Of a DNA stretch of 64,000 bases, positions 1 to 9,183 are shown in pieces; the stretch's first letter is position 1, and each line of letters starts with the position of its first letter. The position numbers and the translations under genes were made by a program. The stretch is from Actinomyces marmotae (lineage in GTDB: Bacteria; Actinomycetota; Actinomycetes; Actinomycetales; Actinomycetaceae): NCBI RefSeq assembly GCF_013177295.1, contig NZ_CP053642.1:558001-622000 (forward strand), in the 5' to 3' direction. The notes below the pieces were generated by a model. It worked only from the letters and a program-made list of their open reading frames with translations. It ran no database searches and was not told the DNA's origin.

Positions 1-25
1 ACATCCTGAAAGGAAGTCACCACCC

Positions 26-1663
26 ATGCGTGCGACACGCTTATCCCGAAGAGCGCTTGGCGTTGCCGGCGTTCTTAGCCTGGGCCTTTCCGGCCTTGGC
101 GCCACGGCCCTGGCTGCTCCCTCCGGGCCTGGCAACATCGACTTCGAGCAATCTGGAAAGCTCCTCATCCACAAGCACGTTCAGTCTGGAACCGCTACTC
201 CCGGCACTGCTGACGGGAAGGACACCGGTGTCAAGGGCGATCCGGTCGCGGGGGTGAAGTTCACCGCTTACAAACTCGAGGCCGATCTTAAGAACCAGGA
301 CACATGGGCCATACTGTCCCAGTTGGCAGTGCCGAATGACGCCTGTGGATCTGACTTTAGGACTCCCGCAAAAACTGTCGGTGTCCTGCCGGTTAAGGCA
401 GCGGATGCTTCTCAATCTGACCTCACGAACGACCAGGGGAAGGCCACCATTGATAATCTCGCAGTGGGCGCTTACCTCGTCTGTGAGACCGAGTCTCCTG
501 CCAAGGTCGTGGAGAAGGCGGCCCCCTTCGTCGTGACCGTCCCCTTCCCCAACACCAAGGAGAATGAGAAGAACGGCGCTGGGGCGAACAGCAACGGCCA
601 GTGGATCTACGACGTCAATGTCTACCCGAAGAACGTGGTGATCGACGCTCCTGTCAAGGACGTCAATGTGGTCTCCTACGGTCTGAACGGGGAGGCTCAA
701 GTTGAGTTCCCGGTGACAGCGAAGGTTCCGGCGATCGGCGCGAACACCTCCTTCAAGCACTTCATCATATCGGACCCGATGGATGTGAATTACACGTCGC
801 CTGCGGTGAAGCCTAACTCGGTGACCATCGATGGAGCCCCAATCGATCAGGATTGGTACAAGGCGACAGTCAATGCAGGCAACGAGGCCAACATCTCCTT
901 CACTCAGAAGGGTCTGGAGGAGTTGAAGAAGAAGCCTGGAAGTGTCATTTCCGTCACCTTCACTGCGAAGACGCAGTCGGTTGCTGCTGCCATTAACAAC
1001 CAGGCGAAGGTCTACGTCGACACCATTCCGGGCCTCATTCCTCCGATTGCTCCGCCGACCACTCCTCCCGCTGGCGACCCCCCCGTGCCCTCCAACAAGG
1101 TTGTCACCGCCTGGGGTGCCGCCTCCCTGCTGAAGCAGGACAAGCAGAGCAAGCAGCCGCTTGAGGGAGCGACCTTCGAGATCTACAACGCAAAGAACCC
1201 TTGGGAGGGAACCTGCACCACTGAGATCGCCGAGGACGATAAGAACACCGCCATCGATGAGTCGGCCAAGGTCACCGTGGATGGCAAGGATGTCTTCACC
1301 ACTGATGCCCAGGGCAAGGTCGACATCAAGGGCTTGTTCGTTGACTCGAAGAAGGGGGCCCCTGGCGTTGAGAATGTTGCCGTGGACCACACCACGCGCT
1401 GCTACGTGCTCAAGGAGACCAAGGCCCCCGCGGGTTTCACCCTTCCGACCGGCGGTGCTGAGTTGACGCCGATCAAGATTACGGCGGGTCAGCAGACCAC
1501 CGATAACCAGGTGACGGTTGACAACACCAAGACCACCGTCCCGCAGCTGCCCCTCACGGGTGCGGCGGGCAAGATCCTCATGACGGTCGGTGGCCTGTCG
1601 CTTATGGCGATCGCCGTCGGCTTCGTGCTCGTTGCTCGCAAGCGCCGCGTCAACGAGGCCTGA
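26..1663 (+). CDS. LPXTG-anchored major (shaft) pilin, FimA/FimP-like
   Basis: Structural subunit of a sortase-assembled pilus, 545 aa. A Sec signal peptide covers residues 1-30 (cut near ALA|AP). A pilin motif WxYDVNVYPKN lies at about 193-203, and its Lys202 is the expected residue for the intermolecular isopeptide bond. An E-box (YVLKETKAP) is near 460-468. The sorting signal LPLTG is at 508-512, followed by a hydrophobic segment and an RKRR tail. AGGAAG precedes the ATG by a normal distance. The sortase C gene follows after a strong hairpin. The architecture matches Actinomyces type 1/type 2 fimbrial shaft pilins and the SpaA/SpaH family; which type cannot be told here. A tip pilin gene would be expected upstream, outside the window. 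Confidence 0.9.
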   Translation: MRATRLSRRALGVAGVLSLGLSGLGATALAAPSGPGNIDFEQSGKLLIHKHVQSGTATPGTADGKDTGVKGDPVAGVKFTAYKLEADLKNQDTWAILSQLAVPNDACGSDFRTPAKTVGVLPVKAADASQSDLTNDQGKATIDNLAVGAYLVCETESPAKVVEKAAPFVVTVPFPNTKENEKNGAGANSNGQWIYDVNVYPKNVVIDAPVKDVNVVSYGLNGEAQVEFPVTAKVPAIGANTSFKHFIISDPMDVNYTSPAVKPNSVTIDGAPIDQDWYKATVNAGNEANISFTQKGLEELKKKPGSVISVTFTAKTQSVAAAINNQAKVYVDTIPGLIPPIAPPTTPPAGDPPVPSNKVVTAWGAASLLKQDKQSKQPLEGATFEIYNAKNPWEGTCTTEIAEDDKNTAIDESAKVTVDGKDVFTTDAQGKVDIKGLFVDSKKGAPGVENVAVDHTTRCYVLKETKAPAGFTLPTGGAELTPIKITAGQQTTDNQVTVDNTKTTVPQLPLTGAAGKILMTVGGLSLMAIAVGFVLVARKRRVNEA

Positions 1664-1728
1664 TAACCGCTTCGGCGAGGGCGTGACCGCGTCCCACGCC
1701 GGGTGGCATCAGCCCCTCAACCACGCAT

Positions 1729-1764
1729 GAGGTGGCGGGGAGGCACCAGCCTCCCCGCCACCTC
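1729..1764 (+). terminator. Strong hairpin between pilin and sortase genes
   Basis: A perfect 16-bp stem (GAGGTGGCGGGGAGGC and its complement) with a 4-nt ACCA loop. No U-tract follows, as is common for high-GC actinobacterial terminators. Because the sortase gene lies just downstream on the same strand, this probably acts as a partial terminator that keeps sortase expression well below pilin expression. Confidence 0.8.
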
Positions 1765-1886
1765 CGCGCGTCGCGCCCATGCCATCGCCCCGATCCTCCG
1801 CCCAGCCGGCCCTCCAATCGGCCAACCACCGGCCCACCGATTCCCCCGCGCCCCCCTTATCCCACCCACCAGGAGCCCGAGCCGCC

Positions 1887-3374
1887 ATGAGCAGCACCAC
1901 TGGCACAGCTGACGCCGCACGCGACACCCACAGCCCCGGCGGCCCCGATCGCCTTGGCGGCGCGGACGCCCCCGGCAGCGCGCCCACCGCCCCGGGCGCC
2001 CCCGCCACACGCTCATCCAAGCGCCGCTGGCGGCTCCGCATCATCAACCTCATCCCCGCCGTCCTCGCCCTGGTCGGACTCGCGCTCTTCTCCTACCCCA
2101 GCGTCGCCTCCTGGATCAGTCAGTACAACCAGTCCAAAGTCGTCGCCAACTACGAGGAGCAAGTCGATAACGCTAAGCCCGCCGCCGACGAGCAACTCTC
2201 CCAGGCCCACTCCTACAACGACGCCCTGTCCTCTGGCGCCGTCCTGGAGGCCAACACCAACCTGCCCACCGGCGCCGGCGAGCACCCCGACGAGTCCCCG
2301 GACTACAACAAGATCCTCTCCGCCAACGCCGTCGGCCTCATGGGGCGCCTGCGCATCCCCACCATCGACCTCGACCTCCCCATCTACCACGGCACCTCCG
2401 ACCAGGTCCTCCTCGCCGGCCTCGGCCACCTCCAGGGCACATCCCTGCCCGTCGGCGGCAAGGGCACGCGCTCCGTCATCACCGGCCACCGCGGCCTCGC
2501 CAACGCCACCATGTTCAACAACCTCGACCGCGTGGGAGTCGGGGACACCTTCACCCTTGAGGTCTTCGGCGAGGTCCTCAGCTACCAGGTGATCGAGACC
2601 AAGGTCGTCGCCCCCGAGGAGACGGAGTCCCTGCGGGCCGACCCCGACCGCGACCTCGTCACGCTCGTCACCTGCACGCCTCTGGGAATCAACACTCACC
2701 GCATCCTCGTCACCGCCGAGCGCATCACCCCCACCCCCGCCGGAGACCTCGCCGCCGCTGGCGCCAAGCCCGAGGTCCCCGGCTTCCCCTGGTGGGCGGT
2801 CTGGATCACCTGCGGCGTCATCGCCGTCGGCCTCTACCTGTGGCGCACCGGCTACTCGCCCAAGGCCGCAGCCGCCAACGGCGGTGGCGACGACAATGGC
2901 CCCCGCCCCGGCGCGAAGGCCCCCGACGACGGGGATGACCCGGACGGCGCAGCGGCGCGTGGCGAGACGACCGCCGCCGAGGGCTACTGGACCGGCCCCC
3001 GGATAAGCGCGACCATGGCGGGCGCACTCAGCACCGCCAGCACAGCCGGCGCAGCCAGCATTGCCAGCACAGCCTCTGCTCCCGCTGGCAGCACTGCCAG
3101 CACTGCCGCCGTCGGCACCGCCGATACCAGTGGCGGCGCGGGCGAGGATGCCGGAGCGACGCCCGCGCAGATCGGCGTCCACAGCGCGATCTCCCTGCGC
3201 AACGCCGTCACGCCCGAGGACCCCGATCCCGGACCGCCTCCCGGCCAGGACAGGGGCTGGTCGGCGCTCTCGCCCGAGGAGATCCGCTGGGCGCCCCTGG
3301 CCCCGAATCACGCCGGCGCATCGAGGGGTGCCATCGCGCCGCCGCAGCGCGCCCCTCAACTCACGATTCGGTGA
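1887..3374 (+). CDS. Class C (pilin-polymerising) sortase with long C-terminal tail
   Basis: Membrane transpeptidase that cross-links pilin subunits into the pilus shaft, 495 aa from the ATG preceded by AGGAG (1871-1875). An in-frame ATG at 1779 lacks a ribosome site. TM1 is at about 52-71. The catalytic triad is visible as His201 (TGHRG), Cys263 in TLVTCTP and Arg272 (INTHR). TM2 (WWAVWITCGVIAVGLYLW) is near 302-320. Class C sortases usually end soon after TM2, but here about 175 further residues follow, rich in Ala, Ser, Thr, Gly and Asp with STAS/ASTA-like repeats. The tail looks disordered and cytoplasmic. Its role is unknown. Confidence 0.9.
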   Translation: MSSTTGTADAARDTHSPGGPDRLGGADAPGSAPTAPGAPATRSSKRRWRLRIINLIPAVLALVGLALFSYPSVASWISQYNQSKVVANYEEQVDNAKPAADEQLSQAHSYNDALSSGAVLEANTNLPTGAGEHPDESPDYNKILSANAVGLMGRLRIPTIDLDLPIYHGTSDQVLLAGLGHLQGTSLPVGGKGTRSVITGHRGLANATMFNNLDRVGVGDTFTLEVFGEVLSYQVIETKVVAPEETESLRADPDRDLVTLVTCTPLGINTHRILVTAERITPTPAGDLAAAGAKPEVPGFPWWAVWITCGVIAVGLYLWRTGYSPKAAAANGGGDDNGPRPGAKAPDDGDDPDGAAARGETTAAEGYWTGPRISATMAGALSTASTAGAASIASTASAPAGSTASTAAVGTADTSGGAGEDAGATPAQIGVHSAISLRNAVTPEDPDPGPPPGQDRGWSALSPEEIRWAPLAPNHAGASRGAIAPPQRAPQLTIR

Positions 3375-3748
3375 CGACTGCGGCAGGCGCGTGCCGACGG
3401 GTCCCGGCGCCGCAGGAGCGCGACACGCCCGAGCGCGTGGGGCGGTGGTCGGTCTCACAGTCTTGGCCCCGCTCTCAGGTTGACCGGCCCACACCCCGCC
3501 CTGATAGCGTTGGTCAGCCGCTGGGCCCTGGCCCTGCCGCCGCGCTCGTCGCGGTGGCGCCCGCCAGTCCCGGCAGTCACCTCCCGGGGTCGCCCCGGGA
3601 ACCAGTCTGACGGAGCCGATCGTCGATCGGGTTTCCGTGTGTCCAGACCGGCCCACCCTCCCTCAATAGAGAGCCTCGTGGGGCGTCGCGCTTGCGACAC
3701 GCCCGAGCGCGTGGACCGGTCGCCCGAAAGTAAGAGAGGTTAGGCGCC
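3375..3748 (+). promoter_or_regulatory. S10 operon promoter and structured leader
   Basis: A 374-bp gap before rpsJ. TTGACC at 3480-3485 and TAGCGT at 3505-3510 (19-bp spacer) form a plausible promoter, giving a leader of about 230 nt. Downstream lie a 7-bp hairpin with a 3-nt loop (3583-3599), a near-seamless palindrome (CCGATCG-T-CGATCGG, 3616-3630) and a bulged hairpin at 3681-3704. A 21-bp segment at 3420-3440 is repeated exactly at 3694-3714. The structure suggests autogenous control of the ribosomal operon, but it does not resemble the E. coli S10 leader closely enough for me to name the mechanism. Confidence 0.5.
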
Positions 3749-4057
3749 ATGGCGGGACAGAAGATCCGCATCCGGCTCAAGTCCTACGACCACGAGGTCA
3801 TCGACTCCTCGGCGCGCAAGATCGTCGACGTCGTGACCCGCGCTGGCGCGACGGTCGTGGGCCCGGTGCCGCTGCCGACCGAGAAGAACGTGTTCTGCGT
3901 CATCCGGTCGCCCCACAAGTACAAGGACAGCCGCGAGCACTTCGAGATGCGCACGCACAAGCGGCTGATCGACATCATCGACCCGACGCCGAAGGCCGTT
4001 GACTCGCTCATGCGCCTCGACCTCCCGGCCGATGTCAACATCGAGATCAAGCTCTGA
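3749..4057 (+). CDS. rpsJ: 30S ribosomal protein S10
   Basis: First gene of the S10 operon, 102 aa, full length. Typical S10 sequence ([15 protein letters not shown] near the N-terminus and RLIDIIDPT later). S10 sits in the head of the 30S subunit and, as NusE, also joins the antitermination complex. AGAGAGG lies upstream of the ATG. rplC follows after 11 bp, so the two are cotranscribed. Confidence 0.97.
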   Translation: MAGQKIRIRLKSYDHEVIDSSARKIVDVVTRAGATVVGPVPLPTEKNVFCVIRSPHKYKDSREHFEMRTHKRLIDIIDPTPKAVDSLMRLDLPADVNIEIKL

Positions 4058-4068
4058 GGACCATCGCC

Positions 4069-4737
4069 ATGACTACGCTTAACAAGCCGGCAGCCGCCGC
4101 GCCTGCCAAGGCGCTCCTCGGCACCAAGCTCGGCATGACGCAGATCTGGGACGAGAACGGAGTCCTCCGCCCCGTCACGGTCGTGCGCGTCGACTCCAAC
4201 GTCGTGACCCAGGTCCGCACGGTCGAGACCGACGGCTACGAGGCCGTCCAGCTCGCCTTCGGCGAGATCGACGAGCGCAAGGTCACCAAGCCCCTCGCCG
4301 GCCACTTCGCCAAGGCCGGGGTCGCCCCCCGCCGCCACGTGGCCGAGCTGCGCACCTCCATCGCCTCGGAGTTCACCCCGGGCCAGGAGCTCGGCGCGGA
4401 CATCTTCGAGGTCGGCCAGCTCGTCGATGTCACCGGCACCTCCAAGGGCAAGGGCTTCGCGGGTGTCATGAAGCGCCACGGCTTCAAGGGCGTCTCCGCC
4501 TCCCACGGCGCGCACCGCAACCACCGCAAGCCCGGCTCCGTCGGCGCCTGCGCCACCCCCGGCCGCATTTTCAAGGGCCTGCGCATGGCCGGCCGCATGG
4601 GGCACGCCACCACCACCGTCCAGAACCTCAAGGTCCGCGGCATCGACGTCGAGAAGGGCTACCTCCTCGTCGGCGGCGCCGTCCCGGGCCCCAAGGGACA
4701 GGTCGTCGTCGTCCGCACGGCCGTGAAGGGAGCCTGA
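4069..4737 (+). CDS. rplC: 50S ribosomal protein L3
   Basis: Early-assembly 23S rRNA-binding protein near the peptidyl transferase centre, 222 aa. The family start motif [12 protein letters not shown] is at about residues 16-27, and the conserved central segment around [14 protein letters not shown] is present. A short Ala/Pro-rich N-terminal extension (about 15 residues) precedes the core. rplD starts 4 bp after the stop codon. Confidence 0.97.
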   Translation: MTTLNKPAAAAPAKALLGTKLGMTQIWDENGVLRPVTVVRVDSNVVTQVRTVETDGYEAVQLAFGEIDERKVTKPLAGHFAKAGVAPRRHVAELRTSIASEFTPGQELGADIFEVGQLVDVTGTSKGKGFAGVMKRHGFKGVSASHGAHRNHRKPGSVGACATPGRIFKGLRMAGRMGHATTTVQNLKVRGIDVEKGYLLVGGAVPGPKGQVVVVRTAVKGA

Positions 4738-4741
4738 GACC

Positions 4742-5392
4742 ATGGCTGAGAACCAGACCCTCACCGTCGCGATCGTCGACTCCAAGGGCGCCAAGAAGGG
4801 CACCGCCGAGCTCCCCGCGGAGATCTTCGACGTCGACCTCAACATCCCGCTCATGCACCAGGTCGTCGTGGCCCAGCTCGCCGCGGCCCGCCAGGGCACC
4901 CACGCCACCAAGACCCGCGGCATGGTCCGCGGCGGTGGCAAGAAGCCCTACCGCCAGAAGGGCACCGGCCGCGCCCGCCAGGGCTCCACCCGCGCCCCTC
5001 AGTTCGCCGGCGGTGGCACCGTCCACGGTCCGCAGCCGCGCGACTACACCCAGCGCACGCCCAAGAAGATGAAGGCCGCCGCCCTCCGCTCGGCCCTGTC
5101 GGACCGCGCCCGCAACGGCCGCGTCCACGTCATCACCGAGTTCGTCACCACCGAGACGCCCTCCACCAAGTCGGCCCTCGGCGCGCTGCGCAACCTGACG
5201 GACCGCAAGGCCCTCGTCGTCGTCACTCGCGAGGACGACCTGAGCCGCCTGAGCCTGCGCAACGCCCCCGAGGCGCACGTCCTGTGGGCCGACCAGCTCA
5301 ACACCTACGACGTCCTGGTCAACGACGACGTCGTCTTCACTTCCGCTGCCCTGGACTCGTTCCTGGGCAAGGGCGAGGAGGAGTCCAAGTGA
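4742..5392 (+). CDS. rplD: 50S ribosomal protein L4
   Basis: Lines the nascent peptide exit tunnel, 216 aa. The conserved loop region [18 protein letters not shown] is at about 61-78. In enterobacteria L4 also represses its own operon. Whether it acts on the structured leader at 3375-3748 here is unknown. The stop codon overlaps the GTG start of rplW. Confidence 0.97.
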   Translation: MAENQTLTVAIVDSKGAKKGTAELPAEIFDVDLNIPLMHQVVVAQLAAARQGTHATKTRGMVRGGGKKPYRQKGTGRARQGSTRAPQFAGGGTVHGPQPRDYTQRTPKKMKAAALRSALSDRARNGRVHVITEFVTTETPSTKSALGALRNLTDRKALVVVTREDDLSRLSLRNAPEAHVLWADQLNTYDVLVNDDVVFTSAALDSFLGKGEEESK

Positions 5393-5694
5393 GCCTTGAG
5401 AAGTCCAAGAACCCCCGCGACATCATCATCGCGCCGGTCGTCTCCGAGAAGTCCTACGCCTGCATGGACCGTGGCCAGTACACGTTCCTCGTGGCGCCGA
5501 ACTCCAACAAGACCGAGATCAAGATGGCCATCGAGTCCATCTTCAACGTCAAGGTCGACTCGGTGAACACGGCCAACCGCAAGGGCAAGACTCACCGCAC
5601 CCGCACCGGGCTCGGTAAGTCCAAGGACACCAAGCGCGCGATCGTCACGCTGCGCGAGGGCAGCATCGACATCTTCGGCGACGTGGCGAACTGA
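5389..5694 (+). CDS. rplW: 50S ribosomal protein L23
   Basis: Exit-tunnel rim protein and docking site for trigger factor and SRP, 101 aa. It starts at the GTG that overlaps the rplD stop (GTGA) and gives [21 protein letters not shown] longer open frame extends upstream inside rplD but has no family similarity. Conserved features include PVVSEKSY and [12 protein letters not shown]. Confidence 0.95.
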   Translation: MSLEKSKNPRDIIIAPVVSEKSYACMDRGQYTFLVAPNSNKTEIKMAIESIFNVKVDSVNTANRKGKTHRTRTGLGKSKDTKRAIVTLREGSIDIFGDVAN

Positions 5695-5721
5695 CACGGA
5701 CACGGAAGGTAAAGGATCGAC

Positions 5722-6558
5722 ATGGGAATCCGTAAGTACAAGCCGACGACGCCGGGTCGCCGCGGCTCCTCCGTGGCCGACTTCGTCGAGATCACGCGCA
5801 GCGAGCCCGAGAAGTCCCTCGTTCGCCCGCTCCACAAGACCGGTGGTCGCAACAACAACGGCCGCGTCACCGCCCGCCACAAGGGCGGCGGCCACAAGCG
5901 CGCCTACCGCGTGATCGACTTCCGTCGTCACGACAAGGACGGCGTGCCCGCCAAGGTCGCTCACATCGAGTACGACCCCAACCGCACCGCGCGCATCGCC
6001 CTCCTGCACTACCGCGACGGCGAGAAGCGCTACATCATCGCCCCGAACAAGCTCTCCCAGGGCGACATCGTCGAGGCCGGTCCGAACGCGGACATCAAGC
6101 CCGGCAACAACCTCGCGCTGCGCAACATCCCCACCGGTACCGTTGTGCACGCCGTGGAGCTGCGCCCCGGCGGCGGCGCGAAGATCGCCCGCTCCGCCGG
6201 CACCTCCGTCCAGCTCGTCGCCAAGGAGGGCAAGTACGCCACGCTGCGCATGCCCTCCGGTGAGATCCGGATGGTCGAGGTCGCCTGCCGCGCCACGGTC
6301 GGCGAGGTCGGCAACGCCGAGCAGTCCAACATCAACTGGGGCAAGGCAGGCCGCATGCGCTGGAAGGGCGTCCGCCCGACCGTCCGCGGTGTCGTCATGA
6401 ACCCGGTGGACCACCCGCACGGTGGTGGTGAGGGCCGCACCTCCGGTGGTCGCCACCCCGTCTCTCCGTGGGGCAAGCCCGAGGGCCGTACCCGTCGTCC
6501 CAACAAGTCCAGCGACCGCCTCATCGTGCGTCGTCGTCGGACCGGCAAGAAGCGCTGA
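5722..6558 (+). CDS. rplB: 50S ribosomal protein L2
   Basis: Universal 23S rRNA-binding protein needed for subunit association and peptidyl transfer, 278 aa, full length. It begins [15 protein letters not shown] and contains the conserved C-terminal motif [14 protein letters not shown] with the essential histidine. Arg/Lys-rich C-terminus. GGTAAAGGA precedes the ATG. Confidence 0.98.
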   Translation: MGIRKYKPTTPGRRGSSVADFVEITRSEPEKSLVRPLHKTGGRNNNGRVTARHKGGGHKRAYRVIDFRRHDKDGVPAKVAHIEYDPNRTARIALLHYRDGEKRYIIAPNKLSQGDIVEAGPNADIKPGNNLALRNIPTGTVVHAVELRPGGGAKIARSAGTSVQLVAKEGKYATLRMPSGEIRMVEVACRATVGEVGNAEQSNINWGKAGRMRWKGVRPTVRGVVMNPVDHPHGGGEGRTSGGRHPVSPWGKPEGRTRRPNKSSDRLIVRRRRTGKKR

Positions 6559-6570
6559 TAGGAGCCTGAT

Positions 6571-6849
6571 ATGCCGCGCAGTCTGAAGAAGGGTCCCTTC
6601 GTCGACGACCACCTGCAGAAGAAGGTGGACGCCCAGAACGAGAAGGGCACCAAGAACGTCATCAAGACCTGGTCCCGTCGTTCGGTCATCACGCCGGACT
6701 TCCTCGGACACACTTTCGCCGTCCACGACGGCCGGAAGCACGTCCCGGTCTTCATCACCGAGTCCATGGTGGGCCACAAGCTCGGCGAGTTCGCCCCGAC
6801 CCGCACCTTCCGCGGGCACGTCAAGGACGACCGCAAGTCGCGCCGCTGA
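6571..6849 (+). CDS. rpsS: 30S ribosomal protein S19
   Basis: Small-subunit head protein contacting S13 and the A-site region, 92 aa. Typical start [15 protein letters not shown] and conserved segment [12 protein letters not shown]. Separated from rplB by 12 bp and from rplV by 31 bp. Confidence 0.97.
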   Translation: MPRSLKKGPFVDDHLQKKVDAQNEKGTKNVIKTWSRRSVITPDFLGHTFAVHDGRKHVPVFITESMVGHKLGEFAPTRTFRGHVKDDRKSRR

Positions 6850-6880
6850 CGCGCGGAGAGTTGAGAGGCAAAGAAGAACT

Positions 6881-7258
6881 ATGGAAGCTAAGGCGCAGGC
6901 CAAGTACGTGCGCTGCACGCCGATGAAGGCTCGCCGCGTCGTGGACGTCGTCCGCGGCAAGCGCGCCGTCGAGGCCGTCAACGTGCTCCGTTTCGCCCCG
7001 CAGGCCGCTGCCGTGCCGGTGCGCAAGGTCATCGAGTCCGCGATCGCCAACGCCCGGTTCAAGGCCGAGGCCGCGGGGGAGCGGTTCGACGAGAACGATC
7101 TGTTCATCACCGAGGTGTTCGCCGACGAGGGCCCGACCCTCAAGCGGTTCCGCCCGCGGGCCCAGGGCCGCGCGAGCCGGATCCTCAAGCGCACCAGCCA
7201 CATCACCGTTTACGTCGGCGACCGCGCCGACACCGCACGCAAGGAAGGAGCCCGGTAA
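6881..7258 (+). CDS. rplV: 50S ribosomal protein L22
   Basis: Contributes the beta-hairpin lining the exit tunnel where macrolide-resistance changes occur, 125 aa. The hairpin segment ([15 protein letters not shown]) is near residues 87-101 and looks normal. The TAA stop overlaps the ATG of rpsC (TAATG), indicating translational coupling. Confidence 0.97.
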   Translation: MEAKAQAKYVRCTPMKARRVVDVVRGKRAVEAVNVLRFAPQAAAVPVRKVIESAIANARFKAEAAGERFDENDLFITEVFADEGPTLKRFRPRAQGRASRILKRTSHITVYVGDRADTARKEGAR

Positions 7259-8070
7259 TGGGGCAGAAGGTCAACCCGACCGGGTTCCGCCTGGGCATCA
7301 CCACGGACCACCGTTCGCGCTGGTTCGCGGACTCGACGAAGCCCGGTCAGCGCTACCGCGACTTCGTTGAGGAGGACGTCAAGATTCGCCGCCTCATGGC
7401 CGATGGCATGGAGCGGGCCGGCATCTCCAAGGTCGACATCGAGCGCACGCGCGACCGCGTCCGCGTCGACCTGCACACGGCGCGCCCGGGCATCGTCATC
7501 GGTCGCCGCGGCGCCGAGGCCGAGCGCCTGCGCGGCTCGCTGGAGAAGCTCACCGGCAAGCAGGTCCAGCTCAACATCCTTGAGGTCAAGAGCCCCGACC
7601 TGGACGCACAGCTCGTCGCCCAGGGCATCGCCGAGCAGCTCGCCAGCCGCGTGTCCTTCCGCCGCGCGATGCGCAAGGGCATGCAGTCCGCCCTGCGCGC
7701 CGGCGCCAAGGGCATCCGCGTCCAGTGCTCCGGCCGTCTCGGCGGTGCGGAGATGAGCCGCTCCGAGTTCTACCGCGAGGGCCGCGTGCCGCTGCACACC
7801 CTGCGCGCGAACATCGACTACGGCTTCTACGAGGCCAAGACCACCTTCGGCCGTCTCGGCGTCAAGGTGTGGATCTACAAGGGCGACCTCACCGAGCGTG
7901 AGTTCGCCCGCCAGCAGGCCGAGTCCGCCCCGCGCGGCCGTGGGGGGCGCTCCGGCGACCGCCGCGGCGCGCGACGCGGCGAGCGCGGCGCGCGTCAGGG
8001 CGGCGAGCAGCAGGTCGAGCAGGCGCCGGCCACCGAGAAAGCTGCCGCCACGCAGGGAACGGAGGCCTGA
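7258..8070 (+). CDS. rpsC: 30S ribosomal protein S3
   Basis: mRNA-entry-channel protein, 270 aa. Normal start [13 protein letters not shown] and KH domain motif [15 protein letters not shown] near residues 80-94. The last 50 or so residues are an Arg/Gly-rich then Glu/Ala-rich disordered tail, longer than in E. coli (233 aa) but usual in actinobacteria. Overlaps rplV by one base. Confidence 0.97.
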   Translation: MGQKVNPTGFRLGITTDHRSRWFADSTKPGQRYRDFVEEDVKIRRLMADGMERAGISKVDIERTRDRVRVDLHTARPGIVIGRRGAEAERLRGSLEKLTGKQVQLNILEVKSPDLDAQLVAQGIAEQLASRVSFRRAMRKGMQSALRAGAKGIRVQCSGRLGGAEMSRSEFYREGRVPLHTLRANIDYGFYEAKTTFGRLGVKVWIYKGDLTEREFARQQAESAPRGRGGRSGDRRGARRGERGARQGGEQQVEQAPATEKAAATQGTEA

Positions 8071-8073
8071 GCC

Positions 8074-8493
8074 GTGCTCATCCCCCGCCGGACCAAGTTC
8101 CGCAAGCAGCACCGCCCGCACCGCTCGGGCATGTCCAAGGGCGGCAACCAGCTCGCCTTCGGTGATTTCGGTATCCAGGCCCTTGAGCCCGCCTACATCA
8201 CCAACCGCCAGATCGAGGCGGCCCGTATCGCCATGACCCGCCACATCAAGCGTGGCGGCAAGGTGTGGATCAACATCTTCCCGGACCGCCCGCTGACCAA
8301 GAAGCCCGCCGAGACCCGCATGGGCTCCGGTAAGGGCGCCCCGGAGTGGTGGATCGCCAACGTCAAGCCCGGCCGCATCATGTTCGAGCTCGGGGGCGTC
8401 CCCGAGGAGCTCGCCCGTGAGGCCATGCGCCGCGCGATGCACAAGCTCCCGATGAAGACCCGTTTCGTGACTCGTGAGGGTGGTGACGTCTGA
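8074..8493 (+). CDS. rplP: 50S ribosomal protein L16
   Basis: A-site and central-protuberance protein of the 50S subunit, 139 aa, with a GTG start three bases after the rpsC stop. Typical [15 protein letters not shown] start and [14 protein letters not shown] motif. The stop overlaps the rpmC ATG (TGATG). Confidence 0.97.
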   Translation: MLIPRRTKFRKQHRPHRSGMSKGGNQLAFGDFGIQALEPAYITNRQIEAARIAMTRHIKRGGKVWINIFPDRPLTKKPAETRMGSGKGAPEWWIANVKPGRIMFELGGVPEELAREAMRRAMHKLPMKTRFVTREGGDV

Positions 8494-8738
8494 TGGCTAT
8501 CGGATCCCAGGGGCTGACCCCCGCCGACCTCGACGGCATGGACAACGAGCGCCTCGCCGAGGAGCTCACCAAGGCGAAGGCCGAGCTGTTCAACCTCCGG
8601 TTCGCTTCGGCGACCGGCCAGCTCGAGGACCACGGCCGGCTCAAGGCGGTGCGTCGCGACATCGCCCGTATCTACACCATCGTGCGCGAGCGTGAGCTCG
8701 GCATCCGTACCGCTCCGAGCAGCCAGGAGTCCAAGTGA
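8493..8738 (+). CDS. rpmC: 50S ribosomal protein L29
   Basis: Small helical protein near the exit tunnel, 81 aa. Recognisable L29 core: [23 protein letters not shown] and the basic helix around [16 protein letters not shown]. Overlaps rplP by one base and rpsQ by four (GTGA). Confidence 0.95.
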   Translation: MAIGSQGLTPADLDGMDNERLAEELTKAKAELFNLRFASATGQLEDHGRLKAVRRDIARIYTIVRERELGIRTAPSSQESK

Positions 8739-9022
8739 GCGAGCAGACCACCAGTACCGAGGCCGCCCCCGAGCGCAACCAGCGCAAGGTCCGCCGCGGC
8801 TACGTCGTCTCCGACAAGATGGACAAGACCATCGTCGTCCTCGTTGAGGAGCGCTACAAGCACTCCCTGTACGGCAAGGTCATCCGTCGGTCCAAGAAGG
8901 TCAAGGCCCACGACGAGAACAACACGGCCGCCGTCGGCGACCTCGTCTCGATCATGGAGACCCGTCCGCTGAGCGCCACCAAGCACTGGCGCCTCGTGGA
9001 GATCATCGAGAAGGCCAAGTGA
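8735..9022 (+). CDS. rpsQ: 30S ribosomal protein S17 (last gene of the S10 block)
   Basis: 16S rRNA-binding OB-fold protein, 95 aa, with a GTG start overlapping the rpmC stop. Core motifs [17 protein letters not shown] and [13 protein letters not shown]. In most bacteria rplN follows directly. Here a hairpin, a C-tract, repeats and an opposite-strand gene intervene, and rplN begins 1.6 kb later. Confidence 0.96.
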   Translation: MSEQTTSTEAAPERNQRKVRRGYVVSDKMDKTIVVLVEERYKHSLYGKVIRRSKKVKAHDENNTAAVGDLVSIMETRPLSATKHWRLVEIIEKAK

Positions 9023-9044
9023 CCTCCCGCTGATCAACAGCATC

Positions 9045-9091
9045 ACGACGCCGCGGCGCCCGCACCCAGCGGGCCGCCGCGGCGCCGTCGT
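9045..9091. terminator. Imperfect GC-rich hairpin after rpsQ
   Basis: The ACGACGCCGCGG side (9045-9056) pairs with the CCGCGGCGCCGTCGT side (9077-9091), with small bulges and extra pairs between GCCCGC and GCGGGC around a short loop. It lies between two convergent genes and probably ends the S10 block transcript. Confidence 0.6.
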
Positions 9092-9111
9092 CCCCCCCCC
9101 CCCCCCCCGAG

Positions 9112-9167
9112 CGAGACCGGTCGAAATCACGAGCGAGACCGGTCGAAAATAAGAGCGAGACCGGTCC
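9112..9167 (+). repeat. 22-bp-period repeat cluster A (3 forward copies)
   Basis: Cores (CGAGACCGGTCG or close) begin at 9112, 9134 and 9156, exactly 22 bp apart, with 10-nt spacers AAATCACGAG and AAAATAAGAG. The last core is degenerate at its end. Preceded by an uninterrupted run of 17 C (9092-9108). Confidence 0.9.
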
Positions 9168-9183
9168 GACGGGAGGCCGGCCA

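Noticed and set aside
2013..3656. Long minus-strand open frame opposite the sortase gene
   Set aside because: High GC leaves long open frames opposite real genes. The translation is low-complexity, and the plus strand encodes a clear sortase.
9112..9167. CRISPR-like array (regular repeats with spacers)
   Set aside because: Cores are 12 bp and spacers only 10 nt with strong base bias, copy number is 2-3, and no cas genes are nearby. This is a short-period interspersed repeat, not CRISPR.
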